From: Clostridium sporogenes
GTDB taxonomy: Bacteria > Bacillota > Clostridia > Clostridiales > Clostridiaceae
NCBI RefSeq assembly: GCF_001020205.1
Contig: NZ_CP011663.1
Span: 2,294,001-2,358,000, forward strand
Direction: 5' to 3'
Length of the DNA: 64,000 bases
This document shows positions 62,390 to 64,000 of the stretch, one piece after another. Each line of letters begins with the position of its first letter. The stretch's first letter is position 1. The notes beneath the pieces were generated by a model, which saw only the letters and a list, made by a program, of their open reading frames with translations, was not told the DNA's origin and ran no database searches. The position numbers and the translations under genes were made by a program.

Positions 62390-63601
62390 CTAACTTATTA
62401 ATTCCCAGGGTGTCTCCCATGAATTTTGTACTTTTGTATCTGGAACAAAGCCTTGTGACCACCATTTTGCTTTATAGGTCTTTCCTTTATAGCTAACCTT
62501 ATCTCCTGCATTGTAGCTTTTATTGGCGTTCCATTCATTTTCAGGCAATTTAGTAATTTCATCTTCGGATGATTTTAATAGTCCATCATCTGTAATTTTG
62601 TAGGTTATACTATTACCTTTTTCTAGCTCTAATTTATTATCTAAATTAGTAATTAATAATCTATCTTCTGATTCTTGGTGTTTTATTGTAATATAGTATC
62701 CAGTCTTAATAGGAACATTTTTAACTAAAGCCTCATTTGCTTTATTTCCTATAAAGTCCTTTGTATAAACAATATTTCCTTCATTATCTTTAATTGAAAG
62801 TGATGCATAACTATCATCAAAGTAAACATGTGGTTCGCCTTTTTTTATGTCAATCTTAGCTTGATTAGATGATAAGTCTAAGGTTAATTGTCCAAATAGC
62901 CAATCTCCTAGACCTTTAAAAGTAAAATCAAAGTGTTTACCTACATAAGGGCTTTTATTTGGATCTGGTATTTCACTTTCACTAATTGGATTTAACTGAT
63001 TTTTACTAATTTTATATGAATTAGTAGCAGCTTTATTAAGCTCTAAATTTTTATCCTTATTAGTTATAAAAAGTCTATTTGAATATTCTCTATGTTTAAC
63101 TGTTAAGTAGTATCCTTCTTTTAAAGGAATGTCTTTTACTAAAGCATCATTGACTTCATTACCAATAAATTCTTTATAAAAAACAGTTTGTCCAAAATTA
63201 TCTTGAATTAAAATTGATGCATAACTGTCATTAAAATAATAATGAGTTTTTATATTTTCCACAGTAAGTTTACTAGTTAATTTATCAAGATTTAAATCTA
63301 GTTTAGCAAACTGCTGATCACTATATCCTTTAAAGTCAAATGTAAAAGCTTAACCTTCATTTGGATTTTCTTTATTTATTGTTGAATTTGGTAAAAGGTC
63401 CTTGTATTTTGTTACCATTTCACTTTTTAAAGGTTCTGTTAAGGCATCTATTGCTAGTTTCAACTCTATCTTAGACTCTGCACAATCACTTTTAGCCATA
63501 AGCTTTTCAGCGTTAATTTTCGCTGCAAAACTATCAATTCTTCCAGCCAATTCTTGATTTAAGTTTTGGTTTAAGTTTTCATTTTTAAGTCCTTGGCTAG
63601 T
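62390..63601 (-). pseudogene. Enhancin/mucin-binding protein C-terminal remnant with chitin-binding end
   Basis: On the minus strand the frame from about 63601 runs IDSFAAKINAEKLMAKSDCA to a TAA at 63350-63352, then continues in the same frame as FTFDFKGYSDQQFAKLDLNL. Two ~130-aa units follow, each with YFNDSYAS/YFDDSYAS, FIGN and LVKN/LVKD.P. These look like the mucin-binding modules of enhancin-like M60 peptidases. The end EWNANKSYNAGDKVSYKGKT is a CBM5/12-type module. The peptidase domain is missing. A 290-aa product from an internal ATG (63262) would have no export signal. Confidence 0.65.
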
Positions 63602-63643
63602 AACAACTAATGAACATATTGCCTTCCTTTTGGTAATAGTCCT

Positions 63644-64000
63644 TTATTCTCTATTGAATTCAATCATTTCACTAATGGCACCTTCTAACTAAGCCCAAAA
63701 ATCATTATACTCTTTTCTTTGCTCATAACCTTCTGATGCAAAATCATGTATTATTTAAACTTTCTCACCTTTACCTACTTCAAAACATGCTATATCATCA
63801 TTGTCATCTCGTCTTGCAAAAGGTATTAACTTTCTATTAGGATATCTTTCTGTAACTCCTTTTAATCTATTTAATACCCTTTGTTCATCCATTATATACC
63901 ACAAATCAAAATCTAACAAATTATACTGTAATAAAACTCCATATTTATTCTTTTTAGGAATAATAAATATTATTTTATCGAAATCAATGTTATAATTGTT
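63644..64000 (-). pseudogene. SUKH (SMI1/KNR4)-family remnant, runs off the window
   Basis: One frame on the minus strand reads DLWYIMDEQRVLNRLKGVTE, FARRDDNDDIACFEVGKGEK, TAA (63755-63757), IIHDFASEGYEQRKEYNDFW-Ala, TAG (63689-63691), LEGAISEMIEF, and a stop at 63644. The text is typical of SUKH immunity proteins. The TAG stands where these proteins usually have Trp. The frame continues without shift into the enhancin remnant. Confidence 0.65.

Overview
The window looks like a chromosomal segment from a low-GC Firmicute, most likely a Clostridium of the botulinum/sporogenes type. The evidence is the very high A+T content, strong AGGAGG-type ribosome binding sites, the mix of families (minimal SufC/SufB-like pair, YbtPQ-like ABC pairs, Tet(P/M)-like GTPase, enhancin-like remnants) and IS605/IStron-like DNA. 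The species is an inference. Almost every gene lies on the minus strand. The clear exception is one AraC-type regulator.

Region by region: (1) 1-1,690, a codBA cytosine salvage operon behind a PyrR-type attenuator. (2) 1.8-5.2 kb, a 43-aa basic peptide, a radical SAM protein with a structured leader, and a two-gene SufC/SufB-like iron-sulfur scaffold. (3) 5.6-11 kb, a pentitol cluster (xylulokinase, GPH symporter, polyol dehydrogenase, ROK regulator) with a cre-like site. (4) 11.2-26.1 kb, an iron/metallophore-type region: MATE pump with TetR, YbtPQ-like ABC pair plus tandem-ATPase ECF module, divergent AraC regulator with a Fur-box-like site, and a second ABC pair with its own TetR. A truncated copy of the AraC gene bounds it on the right. 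(5) 26.2-35.3 kb, nagB followed by a full homologue of the E. coli yhfSTUVWXYZ operon, whose pathway is not known to me; similar palindromes precede yhfZ, yhfY and nagB. (6) 35.5-54.8 kb, a DUF1835 protein and then a 14-gene same-strand block: two HsdS-like subunits, an HsdM-like methylase, a wHTH protein, several unknown proteins, a 1346-aa P-loop ATPase, a NurA-like/HerA pair, a possible PD-(D/E)XK protein and a Ser/Thr kinase with TPRs. It has no HsdR, PglZ or BrxL. I read it as a methylation-associated phage-defence system and the most interesting object here. (7) 53.2-64 kb, a zone of decay (DUF2188, Toprim primase, DUF2442, SUKH and enhancin-like pseudogenes) interspersed with intact genes: a Tet-like ribosomal-protection GTPase, an SH3/NlpC-P60 wall hydrolase and an AAA-ATPase with a C-terminal nuclease-like domain.

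How the genes fit together: codBA feeds pyrimidine salvage under control of pyrimidine nucleotides. The pentitol genes would import a polyol, oxidise it to xylulose and phosphorylate it. The 13-25 kb genes would import a metal chelate made by another organism, because no biosynthetic genes are present. In the defence block the methylase and specificity subunits would mark self DNA, while the HerA/NurA-like/ATPase/kinase arm would sense and act on unmarked DNA. Everything was read by eye without database searches, so family names rest on motifs, length and context.
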